Source: Sunxiuqinia sp965230765
GTDB lineage: Bacteria > Bacteroidota > Bacteroidia > Bacteroidales > Prolixibacteraceae
Direction of reading: 5' to 3'
Assembly (NCBI GenBank): GCA_965230765.1
Contig: CBDDLR010000001.1
Location: forward strand, 620,001-684,000
DNA: 64,000 nt
Under the pieces are notes generated by a model, which worked only from the letters and a program-made list of their open reading frames with translations, had not been told where the DNA came from and did no database searches. A program made the translations under genes and the position numbers. Each line of letters begins with the position of its first letter. Position 1 is the first letter of the stretch. Of this stretch, positions 45,635 to 54,656 are shown piece after piece.

Positions 45635-46206
45635 TGAATGATATAGACTCCTGTCCTGACACACTTGATGGAGAAGCGGTTGATTCCAATGGATGTTCCG
45701 ACTCCCAGAAAGACGATGATGGTGACGGGGTGATGAATGATGCTGACTATTGTCCTGACACACCTGATGGAGAACCAGTTGATTCCAACGGATGTTCTAA
45801 TTCTCAAAAGGATGACGATGGTGATGGGGTGATGAATGATTTGGACTCTTGTCCTGACACATCTGATGGAGAAGCGGTTGATTCCAATGGATGTTCCGAC
45901 TCCCAGAAAGACGATGATGGTGACGGGGTTATGAATGATGCTGACTCCTGTCCAAACACACCCGATGGAGAAGCGGTTGATTCCAATGGATGTTCCGACT
46001 CCCAGAAAGACGATGATGGTGACGGGGTGATGAATGATGCTGACTCCTGTCCAAACACACCTGATGGAGAAGCGGTTGATTCCAACGGATGTTCCGATTC
46101 TCAAAAGGATGACGATGGTGATGGGGTAATGAATAATATCGATCAATGTTCAGATACTCGAATTGGAGCTCCGGTAGATGAGTTTGGATGTATGTTAAAT
46201 CCAATT
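44129..46206 (+). repeat. 21 tandem 99-bp TSP3-encoding repeats
   Basis: Tandem units of 99 bp (33 codons) with very high DNA identity. A higher-order block of six units is duplicated: 44466-45059 and 45060-45653 are 594 bp apart, with about 500 bp seemingly identical. Part of the block recurs again after 45583. This pattern reflects recent unequal crossing-over or slippage. Confidence 0.85.
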
Positions 46207-47538
46207 TATTTAGATGATAATGGTGTAACAATTAAATGTCATGATTGGGCTGAGGTTGGTGACACTGGTGAAATAAATGGTCTTACATATACAATTGTAG
46301 ATTTCTCTCAACTACGTTCTTTTATTAGTTCTAACAGTAACGGGATTTTAGTTTGTACATCAAAAATTACTAGTATGGTTAATTTATTTACTGGTTCACA
46401 GTTCAATCAAGATATTATTAGTTCTTGGGATGTAAGTAATGTTACCAATATGGCAAGAATGTTCTATAATTCAATATTCAATAAAGATATTAGTTTTTGG
46501 GATGTAAGCAATGTTACAGATATGAGCAAAATGTTCAAATCTTCATCATTTAATCAAGACATTAGCTCTTGGGATGTAAGTAAGGTCACCAATATGGAAG
46601 AAATGTTTTCTAGTTCAATATTCAATCAAGACATTAGTTCATGGGATGTGAGTAAAGTATCTGATATGAGTGCAATGTTTTCTAGTTCACAGTTCAATCA
46701 AGATATTAGTTCTTGGGATGTGAGTAAGGTTGATGATATGAGGTCAATGTTTTCTGGTTCACAATTCAATAAAGATATTAGTTCTTGGGATGTGAGTAAG
46801 GTTGATGATATGAGGTCAATGTTTTCTGGTTCACAGTTCAATCAAGATATTAGTTCCTGGAATGTGGGGAATGTTGAGAGTATGAGGGGAATGTTCAAGG
46901 GTAATAGATCATTTAATCAAGATATTGATTCCTGGGATGTGAGTAAGGTTACTGATATGTACGAAATGTTTTCTCAATCACTATTTAATAGAAACATTGG
47001 TTCATGGGATGTAGGTAATGTTACAAATATGAATTATATGTTCTTCCGCGCATATGATTTCAATCAAGACATTGGTGCCTGGGATGTGAGTAATGTTACG
47101 AATATGGGATGGATGTTTGATGGTTCAGAATTTAATCAAGATATTGGTGACTGGGATGTAAGTAATGCTACGAATATGGAAAGAATGTTCTACGATTCAC
47201 CATTTGATGGAGACATTGGCTCTTGGGATGTGAGCAATGTTACGAATATGGGAAGAATGTTTTCAAGTTCAGAATTTAATCAAGACATTGGTTCATGGAA
47301 TGTGAGTAATGTTACGAATATGGAATGGATGTTTTCTAGCACACATTTTAATCAAGATATCAGTTCCTGGAATGTGGGTAATGTTACGAGTATGGAGTAT
47401 ATGTTTATTCGTAATAAACGATTTAATCAGGATCTAAGTTCCTGGGATGTGAGTAATGTCACAAATTGTTCTAGTTTTAGTTCAGGAACAGATTCATGGA
47501 CCTTGCCTAAACCAGATTTTACCAATTGTAGTCAGTAG
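45634..47538 (+). CDS. C-terminal fragment: TSP3 repeats plus BspA-like repeats
   Basis: The 634-residue downstream piece as read. It starts inside a TSP3 repeat (MNDIDSCPDTLDG), has about six TSP3 repeats, a linker (LDDNGVTIKCHDWAEVGDTG) and 15 repeats of the BspA/DUF285 type, consensus FNQDISSWDVSNVTNMSxMF. It has no signal peptide, so if translated by reinitiation at TAATG it would remain in the cytoplasm. I read it as the detached end of the lipoprotein above. Confidence 0.75.
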   Translation: MNDIDSCPDTLDGEAVDSNGCSDSQKDDDGDGVMNDADYCPDTPDGEPVDSNGCSNSQKDDDGDGVMNDLDSCPDTSDGEAVDSNGCSDSQKDDDGDGVMNDADSCPNTPDGEAVDSNGCSDSQKDDDGDGVMNDADSCPNTPDGEAVDSNGCSDSQKDDDGDGVMNNIDQCSDTRIGAPVDEFGCMLNPIYLDDNGVTIKCHDWAEVGDTGEINGLTYTIVDFSQLRSFISSNSNGILVCTSKITSMVNLFTGSQFNQDIISSWDVSNVTNMARMFYNSIFNKDISFWDVSNVTDMSKMFKSSSFNQDISSWDVSKVTNMEEMFSSSIFNQDISSWDVSKVSDMSAMFSSSQFNQDISSWDVSKVDDMRSMFSGSQFNKDISSWDVSKVDDMRSMFSGSQFNQDISSWNVGNVESMRGMFKGNRSFNQDIDSWDVSKVTDMYEMFSQSLFNRNIGSWDVGNVTNMNYMFFRAYDFNQDIGAWDVSNVTNMGWMFDGSEFNQDIGDWDVSNATNMERMFYDSPFDGDIGSWDVSNVTNMGRMFSSSEFNQDIGSWNVSNVTNMEWMFSSTHFNQDISSWNVGNVTSMEYMFIRNKRFNQDLSSWDVSNVTNCSSFSSGTDSWTLPKPDFTNCSQ

Positions 47539-47610
47539 CATTAAACAAAGTGTCATGTAATCCAAATTGAATTTTACTTTAAATGATTATTCTTATAAGT
47601 ATACCAGCTT

Positions 47611-47631
47611 GATCGGGATAGTTGGGGAGGG
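47611..47631. repeat. Right copy of the 21-bp island-boundary repeat
   Basis: Matches the 3' end of yifB (42832-42852) in 20 of 21 bases, but here in non-coding DNA between the repetitive lipoprotein and ppa. It marks the probable right edge of the accessory island. Confidence 0.6.
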
Positions 47632-47709
47632 TGAAACCATACAACATGAAATTATCTTTAAGCCCTAAAAGCTTGTTTAAAAGTCATGTTTCAGGTATAT
47701 TGCCTCAAT

Positions 47710-47717
47710 TAATTTTG
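47710..47717 (+). promoter_or_regulatory. -7 promoter box for ppa
   Basis: TAATTTTG fits TAnnTTTG exactly. A TTTC at 47689-47692 is a partial -33 element at 17-nt spacing. The leader to the ppa ATG would be about 67 nt. Confidence 0.4.
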
Positions 47718-47790
47718 TGTGAAATTTCGGTGACAGCAAAACAATTTACCCAACAGTTGGTTTATGTCACTTAACCTTTAACAAAAAACT

Positions 47791-48456
47791 ATGGTTGACA
47801 AACTTTCTGACCCAATTGGTCGTTTAATGGGTCTTCGATACAAATCACATCCTTGGCATGGCGTACATATTGGCAAAGATGCACCTCAAAAGTTAACAGC
47901 ATTTATTGAAGTAGTTCCAACTGACACCGTAAAGTACGAAATAGACAAAGACAGTGGCTACCTTCGCCTGGACAGACCTCAGAAATACTCAAATGTTGTT
48001 CCTGCACTTTACGGCTTTATTCCACAAACTTTTTGTGGCGATACCGTTGGACAGTATTGCATGGATAAAACAGGCAAGAAAAACATTAAAGGCGATGGTG
48101 ACCCGATTGATATTTGTGTGCTTACCGAAAAAGATATTACTCACGGTGATATTTTAGTTGATGCCCGTCCGATTGGTGGTTTTAGGATGATTGATGGTGA
48201 TGAAGCTGATGACAAAATTATTGCTGTTCTTCGTAACGATGTTGTTTATGAAGGTTATAAAGATGTAACAGACCTTCCCCCATTTGTGGTTGAGCGCCTG
48301 AAACATTATTTCCTGACTTACAAGGACATGCCAGGAAAAGATAAAGACACCGAAATTACCCACACCTATGGATATGATGAGGCCATAGAAGTTATCCAGC
48401 ATTCTATTAGCGATTATCAAAAACGATTTGACAATTTAGGAAAGTTACTTTATTAG
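47791..48456 (+). CDS. ppa: Inorganic pyrophosphatase (family I)
   Basis: Hydrolyses pyrophosphate to two phosphates in the cytoplasm, pulling biosynthetic reactions forward. The 221-residue protein has the family I metal motif DGDPIDICVL (102-111) with Asp102, Asp104 and Asp107, the upstream YGFIPQTFCGD and a later ARPIGGFRMIDGDEADDKI. Length fits. It stands alone, followed by a terminator. Confidence 0.93.
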   Translation: MVDKLSDPIGRLMGLRYKSHPWHGVHIGKDAPQKLTAFIEVVPTDTVKYEIDKDSGYLRLDRPQKYSNVVPALYGFIPQTFCGDTVGQYCMDKTGKKNIKGDGDPIDICVLTEKDITHGDILVDARPIGGFRMIDGDEADDKIIAVLRNDVVYEGYKDVTDLPPFVVERLKHYFLTYKDMPGKDKDTEITHTYGYDEAIEVIQHSISDYQKRFDNLGKLLY

Positions 48457-48486
48457 TGCCAATCCTTCTTTTAACTATAAAAAAGC

Positions 48487-48519
48487 AAAAAGCTGGTTCA
48501 CAATGGATCAGCTGTTTTT
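48487..48519 (+). terminator. Terminator after ppa
   Basis: A short stem, AGCTG (48491-48495) with CAGCT (48509-48513), extended by A/T pairs, is followed by five T residues. It lies 30 nt past the ppa stop. Confidence 0.5.
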
Positions 48520-48644
48520 GTTTGGGTTTAGCACATCAATTCATTTCTTTTGCTTACCAACATTCATTATATTCGCCTTTAAATAAACGCAACTGCAACA
48601 ATCAACTAACTATTTTGAATTAGCAGTGAATACATTAAGGCTAT

Positions 48645-51083
48645 ATGAAACGAACGATTTTCACTGGAGTACTTTTATTACTTTTTACCCTATCTACAAT
48701 TGCTCAACAAAATCTGCTAATAGAAGCGGAAAGTTTCTCAAACAAAGGAGGCTGGGTTGTCGATCAGCAGTTTGTACACATAATGGGAAGCCCTTATTTG
48801 TTGGCTCACGGAATGGGAGAACCTGTTGACAATGCCGAAACAACGGTTAGCCTGCCAGAAGCTGGAACATACAAATTATGGGTACGCACAAAAGACTGGG
48901 TGCCTGATCATGCAGACACTCCTGGAACGTTCAAAGTAAAACTCAACGATACCGAAATTGAAACAACATTCGGGACAAACGAAGGGTGGAATTGGGTTGA
49001 AGGCGGATCTCATCAACTTAGTGGAGAGAACTTATCGATAACACTCATCGACCAGACTGGTTTTGAAGGACGTTGTGACGCCATTTTCCTTACAACTGAC
49101 CAATCATTCACTCCTCCAAACGATACCATAACATTGGCAAGCTGGAGAAGAACCCTGAGCGGGCTTTCAGCTACCCCGCCTACTGCGGGTACTTTTGACC
49201 TGGTAGTTGTTGGTGGCGGAATTGCTGGTTGTGCTGCCGCAATCTCTGCAGCAAGACTGGGGAACACCGTTGCAATTATACAGGATCGTCCTGTTTTTGG
49301 AGGTAATGCCAGTGAAGAGGTCAGGGTTCATACCCTGGGATTAAAAGGATATAAAATTGTTGATGAAATTGACGCCGGATACAATCCTTCTGGAGACGAC
49401 ATCGCCATTCATTTTTCTGATCGAAGGCAGGAAGTGATGGACAATGAAACCAACATCTCTCAGTTTGTTTCAACACGCGCATACGGAGTAAACCTTGAAG
49501 GAAATAAAATAAGCTCGATAGATGCAAAAAATATAGAATCGGGAGAAGAATTAAGGTTTTTTGCAGACGTATTTATCGATTGTACTGGCGATGGATGGAT
49601 TGGATATTGGGCAGGAAACCGCTTTATGATTGGCAGGGAGTCAACTGAAAAGTTTGAAGAATCAATTGCGCCTGAAAATGCTGACAGTATGATGATGGGA
49701 AGTTCTGTTTTATTTACCAGCAAAGATACAACTGAAGAAATTTCTTTCCCGGAAGTACCTTGGGCAATGGATGTTGCCAAAGAAAAATCGGCAACTTACA
49801 ATGAATGGTTTTGGGAGTACGGTATTGGACTGGATCCATTTGCAGATGCTGAGCACATTAGAGATCATTTGTTCAGAGCCATATATGGTGCATTTTACAA
49901 TGCCAAGCAAAAATCAGAAAATGCAAATAAAACAATACACTGGATGGGCTACATTATGGGGAAAAGGGAATCTCGCCGTTTGGTGGGGCATCACATTCTA
50001 GTAGAAAATGATATCCGTGAGGCTTTTGACTTCCCCGATGGGGTTGCTATCGAAAAAAGGGCCATTGATTTACACTTACCCAAAAACAATGGCTTTGATT
50101 TCATAAGCCGCGCACTATTCACAGACGTTCCCAAATACACCATCCCATACCGCTCATTGGTTGCTGCCGATATCTCAAACCTAATGATGGCAGGTCGTTG
50201 TTTAAGTGCCTCTCACGTAGCCCTGGGAAGTCCAAGGGTAATGAACACCTGTGGACAGATGGGGGTTGCCACAGGTGCAGCAGCCCATCTATGCAGTAAA
50301 TACGACATTGAACCCTTAGCCGTTTATACCGATCATATTTCTGAATTAAGACAACTGGTCGGTTTTGAAGAAGAAATAACTCTTCCTGAAGGTTCACTAT
50401 ACCTTGACAATCTTGACTCGAATGTTGACATCGTCGGGGAATGGACAAACAGCAGCTACACTGAAGGCTATTACAGCGACGATTACCTTCACGACAATAA
50501 TGAACTGAAAGGAGACAAATCAGTTAAATTCAATTTCAATATTCAGACTTCAGGAAATTATAAAATTTATACCAGGCATACTTCAGGAAATAATAGAGCT
50601 TCAAATACACCAATGAAATTGTCATATGGAAGCGAATCAAAAGATTTTTCTGTAAACCAACAAGAAAAGAATGGACAGTGGGTTGAACTTGGTGAATTTG
50701 AGTTAAGTGCCAATGATGAATCATCCTTGACCATTACAACCACCGATACCGACGGATATGTCATTGCGGATGCTGTTGCACTATCGTTAAATAATGCCAC
50801 GAACATTGATGCCATACTAGTAGGAAATCCTTCTATTCATAAAATTGAACTGCACAATAATGTTGCGGTGATTAAATGTCATTTGCCAAAAAAGGAGAAT
50901 ATTCGACTTGAAATTTTTGATATAATGGGAAGAAAAATATCAACAGTTGCCCATGGAACATTCTCGCAAGGCATGCATGGATTTCCTGTAGCTATTGAAA
51001 AAGCCCAGTTCCATAAAATGCTGGTTGTAAGCTTTTCAACTAGCAAACACAGGGAGAGTAGAAAGTTTTTCATACAAAACTAG
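48645..51083 (+). CDS. Exported FAD-dependent oxidoreductase with carbohydrate-binding-like domains and T9SS tail
   Basis: An 812-residue protein. The signal peptide is 1-20 (ending STIAQ). Residues about 24-155 form a beta-sandwich domain (LLIEAESFSNKGGWVVDQQF). The FAD-binding domain starts at about 184 with VVVGGGIAGCAAA and runs to about 570 (FAD_oxidored family). A second sandwich resembling the golvesin C-terminal domain is at about 590-715, and the last 85 residues look like a T9SS type A tail (LEIFDIMGRKIS ... FFIQN). It resembles flavoproteins near polysaccharide loci; the substrate is unknown. The TonB receptor gene follows, after a terminator. Confidence 0.83.
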   Translation: MKRTIFTGVLLLLFTLSTIAQQNLLIEAESFSNKGGWVVDQQFVHIMGSPYLLAHGMGEPVDNAETTVSLPEAGTYKLWVRTKDWVPDHADTPGTFKVKLNDTEIETTFGTNEGWNWVEGGSHQLSGENLSITLIDQTGFEGRCDAIFLTTDQSFTPPNDTITLASWRRTLSGLSATPPTAGTFDLVVVGGGIAGCAAAISAARLGNTVAIIQDRPVFGGNASEEVRVHTLGLKGYKIVDEIDAGYNPSGDDIAIHFSDRRQEVMDNETNISQFVSTRAYGVNLEGNKISSIDAKNIESGEELRFFADVFIDCTGDGWIGYWAGNRFMIGRESTEKFEESIAPENADSMMMGSSVLFTSKDTTEEISFPEVPWAMDVAKEKSATYNEWFWEYGIGLDPFADAEHIRDHLFRAIYGAFYNAKQKSENANKTIHWMGYIMGKRESRRLVGHHILVENDIREAFDFPDGVAIEKRAIDLHLPKNNGFDFISRALFTDVPKYTIPYRSLVAADISNLMMAGRCLSASHVALGSPRVMNTCGQMGVATGAAAHLCSKYDIEPLAVYTDHISELRQLVGFEEEITLPEGSLYLDNLDSNVDIVGEWTNSSYTEGYYSDDYLHDNNELKGDKSVKFNFNIQTSGNYKIYTRHTSGNNRASNTPMKLSYGSESKDFSVNQQEKNGQWVELGEFELSANDESSLTITTTDTDGYVIADAVALSLNNATNIDAILVGNPSIHKIELHNNVAVIKCHLPKKENIRLEIFDIMGRKISTVAHGTFSQGMHGFPVAIEKAQFHKMLVVSFSTSKHRESRKFFIQN

Positions 51084-51171
51084 AGAAATCTACGCATCAG
51101 GTCATTGTTGATTTCCTGTTAACAACCTTGCTGTATCGTGTTGATATCACGTTGATTAATATCTTCAGACT

Positions 51172-51198
51172 AAAACGTCCTAAAACGACGTTTTTTTT
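51172..51198 (+). terminator. Terminator after the flavoprotein gene
   Basis: Stem AAAACGTC (51172-51179) and GACGTTTT (51187-51194) with a 7-nt loop, running into a row of T residues to 51198. It separates the flavoprotein gene from the TonB receptor gene. Confidence 0.7.
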
Positions 51199-51245
51199 AA
51201 TTTTATTAACCTGAACTTTACAATTTATTAACCAAAAATTTTTCT

Positions 51246-54200
51246 ATGAAACAAGCAAAAACTGTCCTTTTGCTTTGTGTCTTTATGTTTGCGAGCATAG
51301 CGGGTATTTTGGCACAAGGTGTTACTACCTCTTCAATCCGGGGTAAAGTTGTTGGATCAGATGGAAATCCATTGTCTCCTGCAAATATTATTGCAATTCA
51401 CACCCCCTCAGGTACACAATATGGCACGATTACCCGCGATGATGGTAATTTTAACATCCAAAACATGCGGATTGGTGGTCCTTACAAAGTAATTATCTCG
51501 TTTGTTGGCTATCAAACACAAGAATTTACTGACATTCAGCTGGCCCTGGGGATTACCCTCGACCTTGATGTAACACTTGAAACTGAAGCCACTGCATTGG
51601 AAGAAGTAAAAGTTTTGGGAGCTGAACGTGGTGCAATTATAAGCAAAGAACGCACCGGGCCAACAACCAGCATCCAATCCAGGGACTTGCAGCGCCTGCC
51701 TACAATCTCCAGGTCAGCTGCGGATTTTTATCGCCTCGATCCCCGTGCAAGCTCAAACGGTTCTTTTGGTGGAAGGAACGACCAATTCAACAACTTCTCT
51801 CTGGATGGATCGATTTTCAATAACCCATTTGGACTGGATGCTGCACAGCCAGGAGGACAAACAGATGCCCAGCCTATTTCACTTGATGCCATTGAACAAA
51901 TACAGGTAGCTATTGCCCCGTATGATGTAACACAGGCTGGCTTTACCGGAGCATCGGTTAATGCAGTAACAAAAAGTGGTACAAACGAATTTCATGGAAC
52001 TGCCTATGGATTTTTCAGAAATGAAGATTTAACTGGTGGAAAAGTTTCCGGCGACGATGTATTTAAAGCAGACCTTTCCCAATCACAATATGGATTTAGC
52101 ATTGGTGGCCCCATCATCAAAAACAAACTGTTCTTTTTTGCCAATTTTGAAAAAGATGACCGTTCAGACCTGGGTTCTGAATATTTTGCTGCAGGTGGCG
52201 GAAATACAGGGAGTAATGTTTCCCGCGTATCAGCTTCAGACCTAAATAATGTGTCGCAACTTCTTGGTGGCCTTGGCTACGAGACCGGAGCTTATGAAGG
52301 ATTTACACACGACACAAAATCAACCAAAGGTATTTTCAAACTAGACTGGAACATCAATGAGAACCACCGGGCAACTGCAATTTACAATTTCCTGGATGCC
52401 TCGAAAGATAAACCTGCACACCCGTTGGCACTTGGGCGCAGGGGGCCAGACCTAACAACCCTTCAGTTTGAAAATTCGGGATATCAAATCAACAATAAAA
52501 TTCAATCGTATTTGATTGAATTGAACTCGACCTTTGGCGATGCTGTTAGTAACAAATTTCAGGCAGGATTTACTCATTTTGATGATTTCCGTAACCCATT
52601 CTCATCACCAGCTCCTGCTATCACCATTCAGAATGAAGGTGTAAACTACATCATTGCTGGTCACGAACCATTTTCTATTCACAATCGTCTGGATCAACGT
52701 GTTTTCCAATTCTCTGACAACCTGACCATTTTCTCAGGAGCTCACACATTCACAATTGGTACTTCGTTTGAAAAATTCATGTTCGATAATTCATTTAACC
52801 TTGGAGCTTATGGATATGACAGGGAAGGCGACTTTGTTACAGATGTTGGTGTTTTTGCAGCTCCTTTTAGCTTGGCAGGTTTTGAAGCCGCTGTTGCAGA
52901 TGGATTAATCAGCGAGGCAATTAACAATGCCCAAAATGTTTACAATTCCAGGAATGCTAGCAGTTCGTGGGCACTTGCCGAAACGAATGTTGGACAAATG
53001 GCTTTCTACGCACAAGACGAGTGGGCCGTGAATGATGATTTCAAATTAACAATTGGCTTACGTGCGGATGTTCCTCTGTATTTTAATACCGATGAAAAAC
53101 TTCAGGAAAATATTGATCGCGCAGGATTTGATTACGCTCCAGACATTCAGTATTATGACGAAAACCAAAACCCAATCAAATTTGACCATACTAAACTGCC
53201 AGACCAAAAAATAATGTGGTCGCCACGTTTAGGTTTTAACTGGGATGTTAATGGAGAAGGCGAACTACAGGTTCGTGGAGGGACAGGATTGTTCACTGGC
53301 CGTTTCCCATTTGTTTGGGTAGGAAACCAGGTTGCTAATCCTAACTGGTGGTTCTACTGTGTTACACATCCTGATTTTGAATTTCCTCAGGTTTGGAGAA
53401 ACAGCCTGGGTGCAGATAAGCGCTTTGACAATGGTTTGGTTGCGTCAATCGATTTGTCCTACACCAAAGATATTAATGGAATGATGGTTCGCAACTACGG
53501 ATTAAAAGCACCAACGGCAACATTGCAGGGTGTTGATAATCGGAAAATTTATTCGGCAGCTACCGACAGGGCAATGAATCCTTTTGGTGGGCCAACAAAT
53601 GCTTATGTATTTACCAATACCGACAAAGGTTATCAGTTCAACTCAACCTTCAAAGTTCAAAAATATTGGGAGAACGGTTGGTTTGCATCCTTAGCATATA
53701 ACTTCCTGGTATCAAAAGATGCTAGTTCTATTGAGGCTGAAATATCCAGTGATGCTTATGAGCGCAACCCTGCTATTGGAGATGTTAACCAAGCGGTTGA
53801 ATCACATTCACTTTATGGCGACAGACACCGCATTATTGGTTCTGCTAACCGCAAATTTACTTATGGAACTGCCAATAAATGGGGAACAACAATTGGTGTT
53901 TTCTGTGAGTATGCCCAGGGAGGACGCTTCTCTTACACTTATTCAGGGGACATCAATGGTGATGGTTCTGGCTTGAATGATTTGATTTACATTCCAACTA
54001 CTTCGGAAGTGAACCAGATGAACTTCACACAAGGGAATATGGCTGCTGCCTTTGAAGCATTCATTCAACAAGATGATTATTTAAGTGAGCACCGTGGAGA
54101 ATACATGGAGAAATACGCAATCCTTAGTCCATGGAGAAGCCGTTGGGATGTTCGCATTTTACAGGACTTCAACTTTGAGGTTTCGAATGGAAAAACAAAC

Positions 54201-54419
54201 ACCATCCAGTTTAGTGTTGACATCCTGAACTTTGGGAACCTGATTAGCTCAGACTGGGGAGTAGTTGAAATACCATTGAACAGGCAACCAGTAGGTGTAA
54301 CTGTTGACGGCAATGTGCCAACGTACAGTTTCGATACTACTCAAAAATCAACCTTTGTAGATGACTTTAGCCTGGCTTCACGCTGGCAAATTCAACTTGG
54401 ATTGAGATATATTTTCTAA
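51246..54419 (+). CDS. Oar-like TonB-dependent receptor
   Basis: A 1057-residue outer-membrane protein. The signal peptide (1-23, ending GILAQ) is followed by a carboxypeptidase-regulatory-like domain (about 28-115: IRGKVVGSDGNPLSPANI), a plug (about 130-240, with the Oar-type NAVTKSGTNEFHGTAYGFFR) and a long barrel finishing QIQLGLRYIF. The Oar class differs from SusC and has no SusD partner here; it may export or take up peptides or other large ligands, which is a guess. An upstream terminator suggests its own promoter. Confidence 0.9.
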   Translation: MKQAKTVLLLCVFMFASIAGILAQGVTTSSIRGKVVGSDGNPLSPANIIAIHTPSGTQYGTITRDDGNFNIQNMRIGGPYKVIISFVGYQTQEFTDIQLALGITLDLDVTLETEATALEEVKVLGAERGAIISKERTGPTTSIQSRDLQRLPTISRSAADFYRLDPRASSNGSFGGRNDQFNNFSLDGSIFNNPFGLDAAQPGGQTDAQPISLDAIEQIQVAIAPYDVTQAGFTGASVNAVTKSGTNEFHGTAYGFFRNEDLTGGKVSGDDVFKADLSQSQYGFSIGGPIIKNKLFFFANFEKDDRSDLGSEYFAAGGGNTGSNVSRVSASDLNNVSQLLGGLGYETGAYEGFTHDTKSTKGIFKLDWNINENHRATAIYNFLDASKDKPAHPLALGRRGPDLTTLQFENSGYQINNKIQSYLIELNSTFGDAVSNKFQAGFTHFDDFRNPFSSPAPAITIQNEGVNYIIAGHEPFSIHNRLDQRVFQFSDNLTIFSGAHTFTIGTSFEKFMFDNSFNLGAYGYDREGDFVTDVGVFAAPFSLAGFEAAVADGLISEAINNAQNVYNSRNASSSWALAETNVGQMAFYAQDEWAVNDDFKLTIGLRADVPLYFNTDEKLQENIDRAGFDYAPDIQYYDENQNPIKFDHTKLPDQKIMWSPRLGFNWDVNGEGELQVRGGTGLFTGRFPFVWVGNQVANPNWWFYCVTHPDFEFPQVWRNSLGADKRFDNGLVASIDLSYTKDINGMMVRNYGLKAPTATLQGVDNRKIYSAATDRAMNPFGGPTNAYVFTNTDKGYQFNSTFKVQKYWENGWFASLAYNFLVSKDASSIEAEISSDAYERNPAIGDVNQAVESHSLYGDRHRIIGSANRKFTYGTANKWGTTIGVFCEYAQGGRFSYTYSGDINGDGSGLNDLIYIPTTSEVNQMNFTQGNMAAAFEAFIQQDDYLSEHRGEYMEKYAILSPWRSRWDVRILQDFNFEVSNGKTNTIQFSVDILNFGNLISSDWGVVEIPLNRQPVGVTVDGNVPTYSFDTTQKSTFVDDFSLASRWQIQLGLRYIF

Positions 54420-54435
54420 AAAAGCAGAATGAAGT

Positions 54436-54585
54436 TGTCCACAAGTATTTCATCGACTTTTCACCCTTACCTGCCTGTCGGTAGACTGGAAATCCCTAAA
54501 GGGAAGTCGCTGAAAATCAAGCTTCCTTTAGGGATGGGGTAAACTTGATTTTCAAATCAACTGATACGTTTTGGCTTTTTGGACA
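54436..54585. mobile_element. MITE-like palindromic element, copy B
   Basis: A diverged relative of the element at 9706-9862. Ends are TGTCCACAAGTA (54436-54447) and CTTTTTGGACA (54575-54585), imperfect inverted repeats. The core again pairs CCCTAAAGGGAAG with CTTCCTTTAGGG. It lies between the receptor stop and its terminator, so it is transcribed as part of the 3' end. Confidence 0.55.
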
Positions 54586-54626
54586 TTTTCTAATATCTCG
54601 CATTCTTAGCGGTTGACTAACAACAA

Positions 54627-54656
54627 AGCCGGAGTCGTTCTGCTCCGGCTTTCTTC
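54627..54656 (+). terminator. Terminator after the TonB receptor
   Basis: An 8-bp GC-rich stem, AGCCGGAG (54627-54634) and CTCCGGCT (54643-54650), is followed by a TTTCTTCTT tract. It is 207 nt downstream of the receptor stop because the MITE-like element lies between. Confidence 0.75.

Larger units (their letters stand above)
43844..47538 (+). pseudogene. Repetitive surface lipoprotein (TSP3 + BspA repeats), split by a one-base deletion
   Basis: If one T is restored after 45582, a single frame of 1231 residues results. It has a lipoprotein signal (lipobox LISC, Cys18), a short domain with SPPSGTYDEGTDLQLTATPS, a bacterial repeat domain that typically binds at the cell surface, 21 thrombospondin type 3 repeats of 33 residues, and 15 BspA/DUF285 repeats of 24 residues ending in NFTNCSQ-like sequence. 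TSP3 repeats bind calcium and act as stiff stalks; BspA repeats are associated with adhesion. The break may be real, reversible, or an assembly artefact in near-identical repeats. Confidence 0.7.

Noticed and set aside
44165..45763. A 532-codon open frame on the minus strand across the TSP3 repeats, with several shorter ones in other frames
   Set aside because: A 99-bp repeat with no stop in a given frame keeps that frame open for as long as the array lasts. The translations are themselves monotonous repeats without signal, start context or known domain.
44129..46206. Regularly spaced repeats that could be mistaken for a CRISPR array
   Set aside because: The 99-bp units are contiguous, lack unique spacers, and encode calcium-binding TSP3 repeats in frame; no cas gene is near.
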